A stretch of DNA of 64,000 bases from Streptomyces goshikiensis. Its GTDB lineage: Bacteria > Actinomycetota > Actinomycetes > Streptomycetales > Streptomycetaceae. Positions 62,858-64,000 of this stretch are shown here, in pieces. Both the position numbers and the translations under genes were made by a program. Location of the stretch: positions 124,001 to 188,000 of the forward strand of contig NZ_BMVE01000004.1 in assembly GCF_014650555.1 (NCBI RefSeq), read 5' to 3'. Each line of letters starts with the position of its first letter. Position 1 is the stretch's first letter. The notes under the pieces were generated by a model. The model worked only from the letters and a program-made list of their open reading frames with translations, had not been told where the DNA came from and ran no database searches.

Positions 62858-64000
62858 ATGACACAGGCCCCCGCAGCACCGAAGGCTGCCCCGAGACGGC
62901 ACGACCGCGAGATCCTCGCACTCGCCGTCCCCGCCTTCGGCGCCCTCGTCGCCGAGCCCCTCTTCGTGATGGCCGACAGCGCCATCGTGGGGCACCTCGG
63001 CACACCCCAGCTCGCCGGCCTCGGCATCGCCGCCGCACTGCTCACCACCGCCGTGAGCGTCTTCGTCTTCCTCGCCTACGCGACCACCGCGGCCGTCGCC
63101 CGCCGCGTCGGCGCGGGAGACCTCCAGGCGGCCATCCGGCAGGGCATGGACGGCATCTGGCTCGCCCTCCTGCTCGGCGCGGCCGTCATCGCCGTCGTCA
63201 TGCCCGCAGCGCCCTGGCTGATCTCCCTCTTCGGGGCCTCGGACACGGTCGCCCCGTACGCGATCACCTACCTGCGGATCTCCGCCCTCGGCATCCCGGC
63301 CATGCTGATGGTGCTCGCCGCCACCGGCGTCATCCGCGGCCTCCAGGACACCAGGACCCCGCTCTACGTGGCCATCGGCGGGTTCGCCCTCAACGGCGCC
63401 CTGAACGTCGCCCTCGTCTACGGCGCGGGGCTCGGGATCGCCGGATCCGCCTGGGGCACGGTCATCGCCCAGTGCGCCATGGCCGCCGCCTACCTCTTCG
63501 TGGTCGTCCGGGGCGCCCGCGAGCACCAGGCCTCCCTGCGCCCCGACCCGGCGGGCATCCGGGCCTGCGCCCAGGCCGGTGCCCCTCTGCTGGTCCGCAC
63601 CCTGTCCCTGCGCGCCGTACTCATGATCGCCACGGCGGTCGCCGCACGGCTGGGCGACGCCGACATCGCGGCCCACCAGATCCTGCTCGCGCTGTGGAGC
63701 CTGCTGGCCTTCGCCCTGGACGCGATCGCGATCGCGGGACAGGCCATCATCGGCCGCTACCTCGGAGCCGGTGACACCCACGGGGCCAAGGCCGTCTGCC
63801 GGCGCATGGTGCAGTGGGGCATCGCCTCGGGCATCGTGCTCGGCCTGCTGGTCGTACTGGCCCGCCCGGTGTTCATTCCGCTGTTCACCAGCGACCCCAC
63901 GGTAGAGAAGGCCCTGCTGCCCGCCCTGCTGGTCGTGGCGGTCTCCCAGCCCGTCTCCGGGATCGTCTTCGTCCTGGACGGTGTCCTGATGGGCGCCGGA
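62858..64000 (+). CDS. MATE-family efflux transporter (5' part; cut by the window end)
   Basis: The first 381 codons of a DinF-like multidrug and toxin extrusion transporter, truncated at the right edge. About ten membrane helices are visible. Conserved features are EPLFVMADSAIVGHLG near the N-terminus, and the two-fold repeat is apparent with RTLSLRAVLMIATAVAARLG and IAAHQILLALWSL. It probably exports cationic compounds using a Na+ or H+ gradient. ATG 62858 starts the frame; no strong ribosome site is visible. Confidence 0.93.
   Translation, partial: MTQAPAAPKAAPRRHDREILALAVPAFGALVAEPLFVMADSAIVGHLGTPQLAGLGIAAALLTTAVSVFVFLAYATTAAVARRVGAGDLQAAIRQGMDGIWLALLLGAAVIAVVMPAAPWLISLFGASDTVAPYAITYLRISALGIPAMLMVLAATGVIRGLQDTRTPLYVAIGGFALNGALNVALVYGAGLGIAGSAWGTVIAQCAMAAAYLFVVVRGAREHQASLRPDPAGIRACAQAGAPLLVRTLSLRAVLMIATAVAARLGDADIAAHQILLALWSLLAFALDAIAIAGQAIIGRYLGAGDTHGAKAVCRRMVQWGIASGIVLGLLVVLARPVFIPLFTSDPTVEKALLPALLVVAVSQPVSGIVFVLDGVLMGAG

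Overview
The window is chromosomal DNA from a high-GC actinomycete, almost certainly a Streptomyces. Third codon positions are overwhelmingly G or C, many genes start with GTG or TTG, and genus markers are present: ssgA/ssgR, a fused cydDC under a Rex-type operator, a sco-ecuC-copCD-dtpA copper operon, and perfect GTTTCACGTGAAAC parS sites. The gene order (dtpA, pheA, serS ... cydA/B/DC ... ssgA/ssgR ... dnaB) matches, from memory, the oriC-proximal core of S. coelicolor running from about SCO3970 down to SCO3910. The right end therefore points towards oriC. I see no insertion sequence, prophage, CRISPR array, rRNA or tRNA gene.

Layout. 0.4-4.0 kb: a GAF/SpoIIE-type phosphatase-like protein with a degenerate catalytic motif, an aminopeptidase P and a divergent RsbW-like ATPase. 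4.2-10.4 kb: a copper-handling operon (membrane protein, YcnI, Sco, PCu(A)C chaperone, CopC-CopD fusion, Tat-exported dye-decolourising peroxidase). 10.4-14.1 kb: pheA, serS and a HAD phosphatase, with a DnaA-box cluster in the pheA-serS gap. 14.2-18.4 kb (minus): a rhomboid-like membrane protein and two ABC exporter modules. 18.6-22.4 kb: M24 peptidase homologue, EphD-like hydrolase/SDR fusion, a small ORF and a MerR regulator. 22.4-30 kb: aquaporin, RNA 2'-phosphotransferase, an Hsp90-family ATPase translationally coupled to a 996-residue helical-repeat protein, and an F420-type oxidoreductase. 30-40.4 kb: HAD phosphatase, a DevS-like GAF histidine kinase immediately downstream of the cydA-cydB-cydDC cytochrome bd operon, and a histidinol-phosphate aminotransferase. 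40.8-47.5 kb: LacI regulator, metallophosphoesterase, membrane protein, aldo/keto reductase, and thiC behind a TPP riboswitch. 47.6-51.8 kb: YibE/F protein, ssgA and ssgR, small membrane proteins and a cupin. 51.9-60.9 kb: cystathionine gamma-lyase, LysR, Nudix, a flavohaemoglobin-like protein with a probable homopolymer frameshift at its 5' end, HAD, two GNAT genes, an AlkZ/YcaQ-family protein and a serine hydrolase. 60.9-64 kb: dnaB, a second DnaA-box cluster and a truncated MATE transporter.

The theme linking otherwise housekeeping genes is chromosome organisation. Eight perfect parS sites and two DnaA-box clusters are spread through the window, several of them overlapping coding sequence or a start codon. 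Other points of interest are the Hsp90/helical-repeat gene pair, a putative haem-GAF kinase beside the bd oxidase operon, a perfect TetR-like palindrome upstream of ssgR, and the 8-base homopolymer at the start of the flavohaemoglobin gene.
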